DNA of 34,292 nt from Streptomyces albospinus. GTDB lineage: Bacteria; Actinomycetota; Actinomycetes; Streptomycetales; Streptomycetaceae. The notes under the pieces are model-generated. The model made no database searches and was not told the origin of the DNA. It saw only the letters and a program-made list of their open reading frames with translations. Within the stretch, counting starts at the first letter, position 1; every line of letters begins with the position of its first letter. This document shows positions 22,511 through 31,367 of the stretch, piece after piece. Position numbers and translations under genes: made by a program. The stretch spans positions 27,263 through 61,554 of the forward strand of contig NZ_BMRP01000008.1 of NCBI RefSeq assembly GCF_014648695.1. The letters run 5' to 3'.

Positions 22511-22993
22511 CACGCCTGCTGCGCCGGCGGTTTCCGCACGCCGCTCACCCGACCACCCGACCCGCTCACCGATCCGGCGGAGGAAGTCCGCCACCGCACC
22601 GATGACCCCTGCCGGATCGTCATCGTGGATCCACTGCCCGGCGTCCGGGAAGGTGACCAGGTGCGTATCGGCCCGGCGGCCGACCATTTCGCGGGCCAGG
22701 CCGGCCCGCAGCATGGTGCTGTGCCCCCCGTGGAGCACCAGCGCGGGGCAGGTCGAGCCGAGCCAGTCGGCCCACCGTTCCCCCGTGCGGTCGCTCAGAC
22801 CGTGACCGCGCTGGTCCGGCGCGATGACCCGGGCGTGCGCCACGAGCCCCTGCGCCACCTCCGCGAAGATCGCTCCCCTGCCGAAGGTGCCGTGCAGCAG
22901 CAACAGCGGTGTTCCACTGCCGCCGTAGTCGACATACGAGAGCGCGGGGTGGTCACGGTGCGAGGCGAGCCGACACTGCTGCACGGCGTTCAC
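22511..22993 (-). pseudogene. Alpha/beta hydrolase with the nucleophile region deleted
   Basis: From GTG at 22993 (VNAVQQCRLASHRDHPALSY) the sequence follows an alpha/beta hydrolase: VDYGGSGTPLLLLHGTFGRG, then VIAPDQRGHGLSDRTGE. Directly after this it jumps to RWADWLGSTCPALVLHGGHSTMLRAGLAREMV, which belongs near the acid Asp region, then VTFPDAGQWIHDDDPAGVIGAVADFL with the catalytic-His region. The intervening stretch, normally about 100 or more residues with the GHSxG nucleophile elbow, is absent, in frame. The frame then runs on without a stop into the neighbouring MBL gene (to 22250), so the true stop is also lost. Non-functional. Confidence 0.7.
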
Positions 22994-23092
22994 CCTATTG
23001 CGGCAGTGCACCGCCGGGCGCCGACTCCCACCCCTTGCTTTTGGCCCTTCGTCCGCGGCGTCAACTCCCGCCTCCGCCAAGGGCCGGAGGCG

Positions 23093-23626
23093 CTAGTCGA
23101 CGTCGCGCGGCCGTGCCCCGCGGGGCACGGCGAGGTCGGTGAGCAGAGCCGTGCGCGGACCGGCCGCCGCCCAGCTGCCGCGCTGTGCGAGGACCGCGAT
23201 CGCGCTGGTCGGGAACTTCTCCCGGGCGCGGTCGAGGGCGTCGCCCAGGGCCTGGGCGGCACACAGCAGCACCACGTCCTGGACGGCCGGGTTGTGGCCG
23301 ACCAGCAGCAACGTCCCGACGTCGTCGGGGGTTTCGCGTACGACGGCGACGACATCGTCGGGTTCCGCGGCGTAGAGGCGGGGGTCGTGGCGGACCGGCG
23401 GCGGGGCCGGGAGCTGCGCGGCGGCGAGTTCCCACGTCTGGCGGGCACGGGCGGCGGTGGAGCAGACCACCAGGTCCGGTACGCAGTCGGCGTCGCGCAG
23501 CCAGCGTCCCGCGGCCGGCGCGTCACGGCGGCCCCGCGCGGCCAGCGGGCGGTCGTGGTCGGCGACGTCCGGCGGCCAGGCGGACTTGGCGTGGCGGAGG
23601 ACGACCAGTCGGCGCGGTCCTTGCAT
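23093..23626 (-). CDS. SixA-like histidine phosphatase
   Basis: This 177-aa protein begins MQGPRRLVVLRHAKSAWPPD: RHAKS is the SixA form of the RHG catalytic motif with the phospho-accepting His. Further conserved parts are DHDRPLAARGRRDAPAAGRWL, VCSTAARARQTWELAA and VGHNPAVQD (second catalytic His). SixA proteins remove phosphate from phosphohistidine in histidine-containing phosphotransfer proteins; in actinomycetes the partner is unknown. The ATG has AGGAAGG eight bases upstream. It is alone on this strand and divergent from the mycothiol isomerase gene. Confidence 0.93.
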   Translation of the reverse strand: MQGPRRLVVLRHAKSAWPPDVADHDRPLAARGRRDAPAAGRWLRDADCVPDLVVCSTAARARQTWELAAAQLPAPPPVRHDPRLYAAEPDDVVAVVRETPDDVGTLLLVGHNPAVQDVVLLCAAQALGDALDRAREKFPTSAIAVLAQRGSWAAAGPRTALLTDLAVPRGARPRDVD

Positions 23627-23859
23627 GGGGGTGGCCTTCCTGTCTCGGTGAGCGGCGACCGTCTCGGAGCGAGTCTCGCATCCCGCTGTGCCGTCCCCGC
23701 GGCGGCGGACGGCGCGATTCGGCGCCGGGCGCCGCCCGCCCCGCGTCGCTGCCGGGAGCGCCGCCGCGCGGCCGAACCGAGCCGGTCGCCTTCCCGACGG
23801 ACCGATAGCGTCCCCCCCCGGGCCCGCCGCCGAAACGCCCCTCGAAGCCGGGAGTTCCC

Positions 23860-24669
23860 ATGCCCACCGATCCGCAGTCCCACCCGACCGCGATCGGCGC
23901 CCTCATCGACGAGGTCGACCGGTCCCACACCCGTCTCGCCGCGACCCTCGCCACCCTGACCGACGCCGACCTGCGCGCCCCGGCAGCGCTTCCCGGCTGG
24001 ACCCGCGGCCATGTCCTCGCGCATCTGGCGCGCAGCGCCGACGCGTATGGGTGGCTGCTGACCGTCGCCCGTACCGGTGTCGAGCCCTCCCCGAGGGCCG
24101 GCGCCGCGGCGCTCGCGCGGGCCGTGGCGGACGGGGCGGCACGGCCGGCCGCCGAGCAGTCCGCCGACGTCCGCGCCTCCTTCACCCGGCTGACCGAGGA
24201 CGCCCGGACGATGCCCGCCGCCGCATGGGACACGCGGGTCACCGCCCTGGCGGGCTGGTCGCACCCGGCCTCCTTCACCCTCCACCGCTGCTGGCGCGAG
24301 CTGGAGACCCACCATGTCGACCTGGCCGCGGGCTACGGTACGGCCGACTGGCCCGCCAGGTATGTGGCATGGGCGCTCGACGGCACCCTCGCCGCCCTGG
24401 CCGTACATGACTTCCCCCTCTCCCGTGTCGAGGCCGTCGACCTCGGCCGGGCCTGGACCGTGTCCGCAGCCGGTCCGACGGTCACCGGGCCCGGTCACGT
24501 CCTGCTCGGCTGGCTGAGCGGACGCGCACCCGACGGCGTCCTCGGCGCCGACGGCCGGCCCGTGTCCGCCCGGCGGCTTCCGGTGCCGCCGGCCTGGCCG
24601 CTGCCCCCGACGCCCGGATGGCCCGGCCCTGACGGCACGGCAGACGGCGGGCGCCGCCTCACGGCCTGA
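23860..24669 (+). CDS. Mycothiol-dependent maleylpyruvate isomerase family protein
   Basis: The 269-aa protein has the DinB-like N-terminal MDMPI domain: PGWTRGHVLAHLARSADAYGWLL (metal His in HVLAHLA) and RCWRELETHHVDLAAGYGTADW (Glu and His ligands). The C-terminal domain follows as WTVSAAGPTVTGPGHVLLGWLSGR. Family members use mycothiol as a thiol cofactor for isomerisation (as in gentisate breakdown) or thiol transfer, and occur in mycothiol-making actinomycetes. A cognate maleylpyruvate pathway is not in the window, so the substrate is uncertain. The ATG at 23860 has GGGAG nearby. TAGCGT near 23806 may be its -10. Confidence 0.9.
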   Translation: MPTDPQSHPTAIGALIDEVDRSHTRLAATLATLTDADLRAPAALPGWTRGHVLAHLARSADAYGWLLTVARTGVEPSPRAGAAALARAVADGAARPAAEQSADVRASFTRLTEDARTMPAAAWDTRVTALAGWSHPASFTLHRCWRELETHHVDLAAGYGTADWPARYVAWALDGTLAALAVHDFPLSRVEAVDLGRAWTVSAAGPTVTGPGHVLLGWLSGRAPDGVLGADGRPVSARRLPVPPAWPLPPTPGWPGPDGTADGGRRLTA

Positions 24670-24866
24670 AGCCGACGACGACAACTGACAACGCCGGGCC
24701 GGCGGGGCGTCGCGCGGCGCGTACGGCCCGGGGCCCGCGACCGGGCGGCCGGTGGGCCGGGCACCGGTATCCCCCCGCTCACCTGATGCGATCGCGCTGA
24801 TAGCGTCTCCGCCGATGTTGAGGGCATGTCACCGGCATGCCACCGAACGGGGAGGACACACCCACC

Positions 24867-25568
24867 ATGATGGGCCACTCGCACGCGGTGAGCGGCGCCC
24901 TGCTCTTCGCGGGCACCGCACCTTTTCTGCCGCCGATGCTGATGCACACTCACCTGACGCCGCAGGAGATCCTGATGGGCACCGTGCTCTGCGCCGGTGC
25001 CGCGCTGCTGCCCGACCTGGACCACCACGACGGCACCATCGCCAACTTCCTCGGCCCGGTGTCCAAGGTCCTGTGCCGCTTCGTCGCGTGGATCTCCGGC
25101 GGTCACCGGCACGCCACCCATTCGCTGTTCTTCATCGCCCTGATGACCGCCGGTACCTGGGCCGGGGTGACGTACCTGGGCCGGCCCTTCACGCTCGCCA
25201 TGACGTTCTTCCTGCTGGCCCTCGCGGTACGCGCCCTCAACCTCTGCCCACCCGGCCACGGCTTCTCCGCCTGGAGCACGATCGTCGCCATGGCCGGCAT
25301 CGGCACCGGCGTCATCGCCAAGTTCATCCCCTCGGCCCCCGGCTGGCTGCCGTACGCGATCGGGCTCGGCTGCCTGGCCCACCTGCTCGGGGACTCGATC
25401 ACGAAGCAGGGCGCCCCGTGGCTCTGGCCGCTGAAGACGCGCTACGAGATCGTCATCATCAAGCACAGCGGCAACAAGCTGGAGACGGAGATCCTCACCC
25501 CCATCATGGGTGTCGCCACCGTCGTCCTGCTCTGGTTCACGGCACTCTCGCCGCACTCCATCAGCTAG
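24867..25568 (+). CDS. YdjM-type metal-dependent membrane hydrolase
   Basis: This 233-aa integral membrane protein begins MMGHSHAVSGALLFAGTAPF and has about five hydrophobic segments. The family (DUF457/YdjM) signature is visible: GHSHAVSG at the start, LLPDLDHHDGTIANFLGP, GGHRHATHSLFFIALMTAG and GCLAHLLGDSITKQGAPWLWPLK. The conserved His and Asp clusters form a putative metal site. Function in the family is poorly known; E. coli YdjM is LexA-regulated. Start at 24867 is chosen because GGGGAGG is 11 bases upstream; the frame to 24837 adds a polar, non-conserved N-terminus. The C39-like peptidase follows 86 bp later. Confidence 0.88.
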   Translation: MMGHSHAVSGALLFAGTAPFLPPMLMHTHLTPQEILMGTVLCAGAALLPDLDHHDGTIANFLGPVSKVLCRFVAWISGGHRHATHSLFFIALMTAGTWAGVTYLGRPFTLAMTFFLLALAVRALNLCPPGHGFSAWSTIVAMAGIGTGVIAKFIPSAPGWLPYAIGLGCLAHLLGDSITKQGAPWLWPLKTRYEIVIIKHSGNKLETEILTPIMGVATVVLLWFTALSPHSIS

Positions 25569-25654
25569 GCACCGGGCAGGTGTTGGCACCCGGACTGCAC
25601 CCCGCGGCATGTCCGGGCCCACCCCGCCGTCGCCGTTGGGGCAGACTGCGGGGC

Positions 25655-26290
25655 ATGGCCACCATCCGCGGTTCCGCTCTCATCCACCCGGTCCCCTACC
25701 ACTCGCAGTGGGCGTCGCCGGAGCTCGTCCCCGCAATCCTCGACGGGGCGATGCCGGCGACACAGGACCCGCTCTGGCGGACGTACGGGGCCGAGAGCCC
25801 CGAGGAGTACGCGTGGTGGTCCTGGCGGCTGTGCGGTGTCGCCTGCCTGCGGATGGCCCTCGCGTACTGGCAGGACGCCGCGCCGACCGCGATGGAGCTG
25901 GCGTCCGAGTGCCTTGAGGCCGGTGCGTATGTGCGGCACGCCGAGGGCCTGCACGGTCTGATCTACGCGCCGTTCGCCGCCTACGTCGAACGCCGTTGGG
26001 GGCTCTCCGCGCAGTCCCGGCCCGATCTCCCGCAGAGCGAGATCCCCGAACTCATCGGCGCCGGGAAGCTGCTGCTGCTCTCGGTGCATCCGTCCATCCG
26101 GGATGCCGACCCCCGGCCGCCGCACCGGGGAGGCCACCTGGTGCTGGCCGTCGGCAGCACGGACGATCATCTCGTCGTCCACAACCCGTCCGGACTCCCG
26201 GCGCACTCGCAGGAGTTCGCCCGCGTCCCCTGGGCGGCCTTCGACCGGGTGTACGCGGGCCGCGGCGTCGTCCTGGGCCCCCGGCCCTGA
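25655..26290 (+). CDS. C39-like cysteine peptidase family protein
   Basis: The 211-aa protein has a C39-type papain-like core: WSWRLCGVACLRMALAYW supplies the candidate nucleophile Cys60 preceded by a helix-capping Trp pair, GGHLVLAVGSTDDHLVVHNPSG supplies the His and the Asn/Asp of the triad, and LLLLSVHPSIRD is the intervening strand. There is no Gln oxyanion residue in the usual QxxGxC form (here WSWRLCGVA), which is unusual. No signal peptide or transporter domain, so it is not a bacteriocin exporter. Start at 25655 follows a possible -10 (CAGACT), so it may be near-leaderless. Confidence 0.8.
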   Translation: MATIRGSALIHPVPYHSQWASPELVPAILDGAMPATQDPLWRTYGAESPEEYAWWSWRLCGVACLRMALAYWQDAAPTAMELASECLEAGAYVRHAEGLHGLIYAPFAAYVERRWGLSAQSRPDLPQSEIPELIGAGKLLLLSVHPSIRDADPRPPHRGGHLVLAVGSTDDHLVVHNPSGLPAHSQEFARVPWAAFDRVYAGRGVVLGPRP

Positions 26291-26323
26291 CATCCGCCGC
26301 GGCTCCCGCGCTCCCGCGGTCCG

Positions 26324-26881
26324 TCACACGCCGATCGCCCCGTCGATGCGTTCGCGGAGCAGATCGGCGTGTCCGTTGTGCCGGGCGTACTCCTCGATCA
26401 TGTGGATGAGCACCCACCGCAGCGACACCTGCCCGCGCCAGCCGTCGTCGCCCGCGATGTCGAGGCCGGGTGCCGCGGCTACGAAGGCGTCGGCGAACGC
26501 CACCTCGGCGCGCCAGACCTCCCACGCCTCCGCGATGACCGCGGGGGACGGTACGGCACCGTCGAAGTCGCCGTCCGGGTGCGCCACGGAGGAGAACAGC
26601 CGCGGCGCCTCCTGTCCGGCCAGGACGTTCCGGAACCAGCGGCGCTCGACGTCGGCGAGATGCCGGACCAGCCCGAGCAGCGAGAGCGTGGAGGGCGCGA
26701 CGGAGCGGTGCGCCAACTCCGCCTCCAGCCCGGAGCACTTGAGCTCCAGGGTCGTGCGCTGAGCACGCAGGAAACCGGTGAGCATGGCGCGTTCGTCACC
26801 GGTGGTGGGTGCGTCGAGCCGCTCGTCCCGCTCCTCGTCGACGAACAGCTCGGCCCTTCTGCGCGGCCCGGTCGTACTCAT
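26324..26881 (-). CDS. DinB family protein
   Basis: This 185-aa protein has the four-helix DinB/YfiT architecture: FLRAQRTTLELKCSGLEAEL, LSLLGLVRHLADVERRWFRNVL (metal His), VIAEAWEVWRAEVAFADAFV and VLIHMIEEYARHNGHADLLRERIDGAIG (two His). The three His give a metal site used by thiol-dependent transferases in this superfamily. The start is the ATG at 26881, as GGAG lies nine bases upstream; starts at 26887 or 26899 are possible. The N-terminus is polar (GPRRRAELFVDEERDERLD). It is 87 bp downstream of the winged-helix regulator gene on the same strand and could be co-transcribed. Confidence 0.87.
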   Translation of the reverse strand: MSTTGPRRRAELFVDEERDERLDAPTTGDERAMLTGFLRAQRTTLELKCSGLEAELAHRSVAPSTLSLLGLVRHLADVERRWFRNVLAGQEAPRLFSSVAHPDGDFDGAVPSPAVIAEAWEVWRAEVAFADAFVAAAPGLDIAGDDGWRGQVSLRWVLIHMIEEYARHNGHADLLRERIDGAIGV

Positions 26882-26986
26882 CGTCATCAACTCCGTCACG
26901 GATTCCGGTGGCCAAGGGGAGAAGTGTCCCGCAGGGGATCTCGGCGCCTCGTTCCGCCCCGGGGCGCCTGCCCGGCAAGGCGGATG

Positions 26987-27595
26987 TCACGCGACTGATC
27001 CGCCGAACTCTCCCTGTTTCTCCGGTCCTTGACGCTTCCTCCGCGCCTCCTCGGACGCATCCGCCGGCACCTGCTCCGCCGGGAACAGAATCGGGCTGAG
27101 CAGATACCGCCGGCGGTCCGGCGACGGCTCGTTCGCCAGCTGCGCCAGGATCGCGCCGCGCATCCCGCCGATCAGCTCGCCCAGCTCCGCCTCGCTGAGC
27201 CAGACCGCATGCTGCCGGTAGCCCACGGAGTCGGCGGTCGGGTCGGCCCCGTCCCGGTCGAGGTAGGCGTTGAACTCGGCCAGCAGGGCGGCCATGGCCA
27301 CCGCGAACACCCGGCGGTGGTCCTCCACCGGCACCGAAGCCGCGGTCTCCGCGTCGATCACCGCCCGGGCCCGCTGGAGCCGGTACCGGCGCTCCACCGA
27401 GCCGCGCACCCGCTGTTCGCCCGTCACTTCGAGGAGGCCGCCGTCGGCCAGCGTGCCGACGTGCCGGTAGACGGTGGCCTTGGACACGTCGGGCAGCAGG
27501 GCGCACAGCTCGGACGTGGTGAGCGTCCGTCCACCGGACATGGCGTGCACGATGCGGAGCCGCACCGGGTGCAGAAGCAATTCGACCGTGTCCAT
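26987..27595 (-). CDS. Winged-helix (ArsR-like) transcriptional regulator
   Basis: The 202-aa protein opens with a winged-helix domain: VELLLHPVRLRIVHAMSGGRTLTTSELCALLPDVSKATVYRHVGTLADGGLLEVTGEQRVRGSVERRYRL (about residues 4-74), where SKATVYRHV is the recognition helix. The C-terminal helices (AVAMAALLAEFNAYLDRDGADPTA, LSEAELGELIGGMRGAILAQL) probably dimerise or sense a ligand. No metal-binding Cys of classic ArsR proteins is visible. It is divergent from the alpha/beta hydrolase, with an inverted repeat in the gap whose arms are within about ten bases of both genes, so it almost certainly regulates both. The C-terminus is rich in charged residues. Confidence 0.88.
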   Translation of the reverse strand: MDTVELLLHPVRLRIVHAMSGGRTLTTSELCALLPDVSKATVYRHVGTLADGGLLEVTGEQRVRGSVERRYRLQRARAVIDAETAASVPVEDHRRVFAVAMAALLAEFNAYLDRDGADPTADSVGYRQHAVWLSEAELGELIGGMRGAILAQLANEPSPDRRRYLLSPILFPAEQVPADASEEARRKRQGPEKQGEFGGSVA

Positions 27596-27598
27596 GGA

Positions 27599-27644
27599 CG
27601 AATGTTCTCACGTCAGATACGTTTCTCAAAGTTGAGAACATTCG
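27599..27644. promoter_or_regulatory. Operator between the winged-helix regulator and the alpha/beta hydrolase
   Basis: Arms CGAATGTTCTCA (27599-27610) and TGAGAACATTCG (27633-27644) are a perfect 12-bp inverted repeat. A third TTCTCA half-site at 27623-27628 forms an inner dyad with TGAGAA at 27633-27638. The AT-rich core stands out in the GC-rich gap, and the arms border both start codons. Confidence 0.75.
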
Positions 27645-27660
27645 AGCGAGGGAGCCCTTC

Positions 27661-28599
27661 ATGCCACTCCAGCCGACCGACAGCCGGCCCGGAACCGCCA
27701 CCACCCCCACCACCGAGCCGCCGCTGGGCCGCCGGTACGAGGTCGCGCCCGGCCGCCGGCTGATGCTGCACCGCTCCGGCACCGGCGGACCGACCGTGGT
27801 GTTCCTGCCCGGAGCCGGGCTCATCGGCCTGGACTACCTCAACACCCATGACAAGGTGGCCGAGTTGACCACGAGCGTGCTCTACGACCGCGCCGGCACC
27901 GGCTGGAGTTCACCGGCCGGACTGCCCCGCACCGCCGCCGAGGTCGTCGGCGAGCTGCACGACCTGCTGCGTACCGCCGCCGTCCCCGGCCCGTACGTCC
28001 TGGTCGGCCACTCCCTCGGCGGAGCCTATGCGCGCCACTTCGCCCAGCACTTCCCCGACGAGGTCGCCGGGGTGCTCCTCCTCGACCCCTTCCACGAGGA
28101 CATCTACGACCACGCACCCCGCGAAGTCCGGGAAAAGCTCGACCGGATGACCGGCCAGGAGGAGCCGCCGGAGGCCACCCAGGAGCAGCTCGACACCGCC
28201 CGCACCCAGATCACGCCGCTCTTCGCCGCCTGGCCCGACACCGTGCGCGAACAGCTCGTCGACTACCACCTCACCGCCTGGCGGACCGGGTTGCGCGAGG
28301 GCAGGAACATCTACGACGAGGTCGCCTACGAGCTCCGGGACGCCCCCGGACTCCCCGACGTTCCGCTGATCGTGCTCAGCGCGACCGGGTACGACGCCAC
28401 GCAGGCCCAGCTCTGGTCCGAGGAAAGCCTCCGCGACATCAACAAGGGCAAGTGCGCCCTGCACGCCCAACTGACCGCGTCCGTACCGCGCGGCACCCAC
28501 CGCGTCCTCGACGACGCCGGCCACGGCTTCCTGCACGAGGAGCGCCCGGACGCGGTGCTCCGGGCCATATCCGACCTGCTCAGCCAGGCCGACGGCTGA
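27661..28599 (+). CDS. Alpha/beta hydrolase
   Basis: The 312-aa protein is a complete alpha/beta hydrolase: oxyanion strand VVFLPGAGLIGLDYLN, nucleophile elbow VLVGHSLGGAYARHFAQHFP (Ser in GHSLGG), then VLLLDPFHEDIYDH, and the catalytic His in THRVLDDAGHGFLHEERP near the end. The acid residue is probably in VPLIVLSATGYDATQ. Substrate cannot be told. The ATG at 27661 has GGGAG six bases upstream. It is divergently transcribed from a winged-helix regulator with a clear operator between, so it should be ligand-inducible. Compare the broken paralogue-like hydrolase at 22511-22993, which has no GHSxG. Confidence 0.92.
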   Translation: MPLQPTDSRPGTATTPTTEPPLGRRYEVAPGRRLMLHRSGTGGPTVVFLPGAGLIGLDYLNTHDKVAELTTSVLYDRAGTGWSSPAGLPRTAAEVVGELHDLLRTAAVPGPYVLVGHSLGGAYARHFAQHFPDEVAGVLLLDPFHEDIYDHAPREVREKLDRMTGQEEPPEATQEQLDTARTQITPLFAAWPDTVREQLVDYHLTAWRTGLREGRNIYDEVAYELRDAPGLPDVPLIVLSATGYDATQAQLWSEESLRDINKGKCALHAQLTASVPRGTHRVLDDAGHGFLHEERPDAVLRAISDLLSQADG

Positions 28600-28917
28600 C
28601 CGGCACCCACACCCCGGGCCCCGTGGCGCGGGGCGGACCAGCACCTCCACATGGTCGTCGGGGCGGTCGGCGCGCCGATCGCTCGTACGGCGTCGCACCT
28701 GATCCCCCGGTGCGTCCCCGCCCCGCCGCCGTCCGGCCGCCCCGGGCCGCCCGCTCCGCAGGATCGGGCCGTCGGGCCGCGCCGAGGCCCGACACCCCCG
28801 GCGCGGCGCCGCCGATCCGCTGGCGTCCTTCCTGAAGTATGGGGGCAAACCTCCCGTAACCGCGCATAGCTCATTGCGCCCGTTGCACCCATCCTCGGCA
28901 GAACAAGGGCACGCACC
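28600..28917. other. 318-bp intergenic region before the APC permease
   Basis: No supported gene. GCCCCG / CGGGGC (about 28618-28634) could be a weak terminator of the hydrolase gene. A near-dyad at 28838-28858 (TATGGGGG...CTCCCGTA) lies about 60 bp before the permease and could be an operator. I found no confident promoter. Confidence 0.4.
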
Positions 28918-30567
28918 ATGGAGATGCACCAGCCGGCCGCCCCGACCGCGCCCAGCAACCCCGGCCTCAAGCGGGACATCGGGTTGATCGGCCTGATCTG
29001 GGCCTCGGAGGGGTCCATCATCGGATCCGGGTGGCTGTTCGGTGCCCTGTTCGCCGCACAGGCGGCCGGCACCGCGGCGCTGGTCTCCTGGGGCATCGGT
29101 GCCGTCGCCATCATCATCCTGGCGTTCGTGCACGCCGAGCTGGGGGCGATGTACCCGGTCGCGGGCGGCACCGCGCGCTTCCCGCACTACGCGTTCGGCA
29201 GCGCGGCCGGGGCGTCCTTCGGCTGGTTCTCGTGGTTGCAGGCGGTCACCGTGGCGCCCATCGAGGTCATGGCCTCACTGAACTACCTGAGCGTGCACGC
29301 TCCCTGGGTCCAGACCGAGAAGAACCATCTCACCGGCGCCGGTTACGGTCTCGCCGTCGCCTTCATGGCGTTCTTCGTCACCGTCAACTTCTTCGGGATC
29401 CGGTGGCTGGCGCACACCAACAGCGTGGCCACATGGTGGAAGGTGGCGGTCCCCGTCTTCACCGTCGTCGTGATGGCCGCCGCCACCTTCCGCGCCGGCA
29501 ACTTCGGATACCAGGGCTTCTCCCCGTTCGGCGCCAAGGGCGTGCTCTCCGCGATCAGCACCAGCGGCATCATCTTCGCCTTCCTCGGCTTCGAGCAGGC
29601 CGACCAACTGGCGGGCGAGAGCCGCAATCCGGCCCACGACATCCCCCGCGCGGTCATCGGCTCGATCCTGATCGGCGTCGTCATCTACATGGCCCTCCAG
29701 GTGGTGTTCATCGGCGCCCTCCCGCACAGCGCGTTCGCCCACGGCGGCTGGGCCAACCTCTCGTTCAGCGGCAAGGCGGGCCCGTTCGCCGGCCTCGCCG
29801 GCTCCATCAGCCTCGGCTGGCTGGCCACCCTCCTGTACATCGACGCGGTCATCTCCCCCACCGGCACCGGCCTGGTCTACACGACCGCCACCTCCCGCAT
29901 CTCGTACGGCCTCTCCCGCAACGGCTATGTGCCGGAGATCTTCGAGCGCACTTCCCAGCGCGGAGTCCCGTGGTTCGGCCTCCTCTTCGCGTTCGCCATC
30001 GGGCTGATCGTGTTCCTGCCCTTCCCCACCTGGCAGAAGCTGGTCGGATTCGTCACCTCCGCCAGCGTGCTGATGTACGCGGGCGCCCCGCTCGCCTTCG
30101 GCTGCCTGCGCAAGCAGGATCCGGACCGGCCGCGTCCGTACCGCCTGCCCGGCGGCGTCTTCTGGGCCCCGGTGGCCTTTATCGTGGCGAACCTGATCAT
30201 CTACTGGGCCGGCTGGGACACCCTGTGGCGCCTCGGCGTGGCGATCGTGCTCGGCTATCTGCTGCTCGGCAGCTCGGCGCTGCTCAAGCTCAACCCCCGA
30301 GCCCCGCGCCCGAACTGGCGGAACGCGCAGTGGCTGCCGGTGTACCTGGTCGGCATGGGCGTCATCTCCTGGCAGGGCGGCTTCTGCAGTACGGGCCCGG
30401 CTTCCAAGGTCTCCTGCGGCGCGACGGACGCCATCCCCCTGTGGTGGGACATCGTCATCATCGTGGCGTTCAGCCTGGTCGTCTACTTCTGGGCGCAGGC
30501 CGTACGGCTGCCGGACGCCCAGACGCAGGAGTACATCGGGTCCGTTGAGGTGGCCACCGGAAGTTGA
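28918..30567 (+). CDS. APC family amino acid permease
   Basis: This 549-aa inner-membrane protein has about 12 hydrophobic helices. The first, LIGLIWASEGSIIGSGWLFG, carries the glycine-rich unwound segment (EGSIIGSGW) that binds substrate carboxyl and amino groups in APC carriers. Other family marks are HAELGAMYPVAGGTARFPHYAFG in TM2-3, FLGFEQADQLAGESRNPAHDIPRAVIGSI in TM6 and its loop, and RISYGLSRNGYVPEIFER between TM8 and TM9. It imports an amino acid or polyamine, probably by proton symport; the substrate is unknown. Start is ATG 28918 or ATG 28924; AAGGG upstream is modest. A divergent or upstream regulator is not obvious. Methyltransferase gene follows. Confidence 0.93.
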   Translation: MEMHQPAAPTAPSNPGLKRDIGLIGLIWASEGSIIGSGWLFGALFAAQAAGTAALVSWGIGAVAIIILAFVHAELGAMYPVAGGTARFPHYAFGSAAGASFGWFSWLQAVTVAPIEVMASLNYLSVHAPWVQTEKNHLTGAGYGLAVAFMAFFVTVNFFGIRWLAHTNSVATWWKVAVPVFTVVVMAAATFRAGNFGYQGFSPFGAKGVLSAISTSGIIFAFLGFEQADQLAGESRNPAHDIPRAVIGSILIGVVIYMALQVVFIGALPHSAFAHGGWANLSFSGKAGPFAGLAGSISLGWLATLLYIDAVISPTGTGLVYTTATSRISYGLSRNGYVPEIFERTSQRGVPWFGLLFAFAIGLIVFLPFPTWQKLVGFVTSASVLMYAGAPLAFGCLRKQDPDRPRPYRLPGGVFWAPVAFIVANLIIYWAGWDTLWRLGVAIVLGYLLLGSSALLKLNPRAPRPNWRNAQWLPVYLVGMGVISWQGGFCSTGPASKVSCGATDAIPLWWDIVIIVAFSLVVYFWAQAVRLPDAQTQEYIGSVEVATGS

Positions 30568-30620
30568 GCGCGGAGACCCCCTCGGAGCCGTAAGATCAAC
30601 CGAAAGGGGAAGGGGACCGG

Positions 30621-31367
30621 ATGGATCGGAACATCCGCACCGTCGACGACGTACTCAGACTCCTGGACGGCCTGTTCGCGCCGGACGCCGACCGCTGGAC
30701 GGCGGACGGGGCCTCCTGGTGGGACGGGTTCTACGCGGACCGCGCCAAAGAGGTGCCGTTCTTCGTGGCGAAGCCCGACGAGAACCTGGTCTCCTACCTC
30801 GACCGCGGCCTGATCACCCCCGGCCGCGCCCTCGACCTGGGCTGCGGTCCGGGCCGCAATGCCCTCCACCTCGCCTCACGGGGCTTCACCGTGGACGCCG
30901 TCGACCTCTCCCCCGCCGCCGTGGCCTGGGCCACCGAGCGCGCCCGTGAGGCGCAGGCCGAGGTCCGGTTCCACTGCGGCGACGCCTTCGACCTCGTCCG
31001 CGGCGAACTCGGCGGCCCCTACGACCTGATCTACGATTCCGGCTGCTTCCACCATCTGCCGCCGCACCGCCGGATCAGCTACCTGGCCCTCCTCGACCGC
31101 GCCCTGGCCCCCGGCGGCCACTTCGCCCTCGCCTGCTTCGCGGCCGGTGACCAGGGCATGGGATCCGAACTCCCCGACACGGACTTCTACCGCCAGTCCC
31201 GCCTCGACGGCGGCCTGGCCTACACGCCCGAGTCGCTGCGGCACATCTTCGCCGGCCTCACCGAACGCGAATTCCGCCGCATGCACGACGAACCCCCCGA
31301 GTCCGGCCACTTCGGCGAACCCTGCCTCTGGACGGCCCTGTTCCGGCGCGACGCGACCGATCGGTGA
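30621..31367 (+). CDS. Class I SAM-dependent methyltransferase
   Basis: The 248-aa protein has the Rossmann-like SAM fold: motif I ALDLGCGPGRNALHLASRGF (about 73-92), acidic loop VDLSPAAVAWATERA, VRFHCGDAFDL, motif IV YDLIYDSGCFHHLPPHRR, and the following GHFALACFA. It transfers a methyl group to an unidentified small molecule or protein. TAAGAT at 30591-30596 may be its -10; the ribosome site AAGGGGAAGGGGA precedes the ATG at 30621. It starts 53 bp after the permease gene but may be independently transcribed. The STAS-like and NADAR relics follow. Confidence 0.92.
   Translation: MDRNIRTVDDVLRLLDGLFAPDADRWTADGASWWDGFYADRAKEVPFFVAKPDENLVSYLDRGLITPGRALDLGCGPGRNALHLASRGFTVDAVDLSPAAVAWATERAREAQAEVRFHCGDAFDLVRGELGGPYDLIYDSGCFHHLPPHRRISYLALLDRALAPGGHFALACFAAGDQGMGSELPDTDFYRQSRLDGGLAYTPESLRHIFAGLTEREFRRMHDEPPESGHFGEPCLWTALFRRDATDR

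Noticed and set aside
22625..23959. Plus-strand frame of 444 codons
   Set aside because: It crosses the hydrolase relic, the SixA gene and the start of the isomerase gene; no family features.
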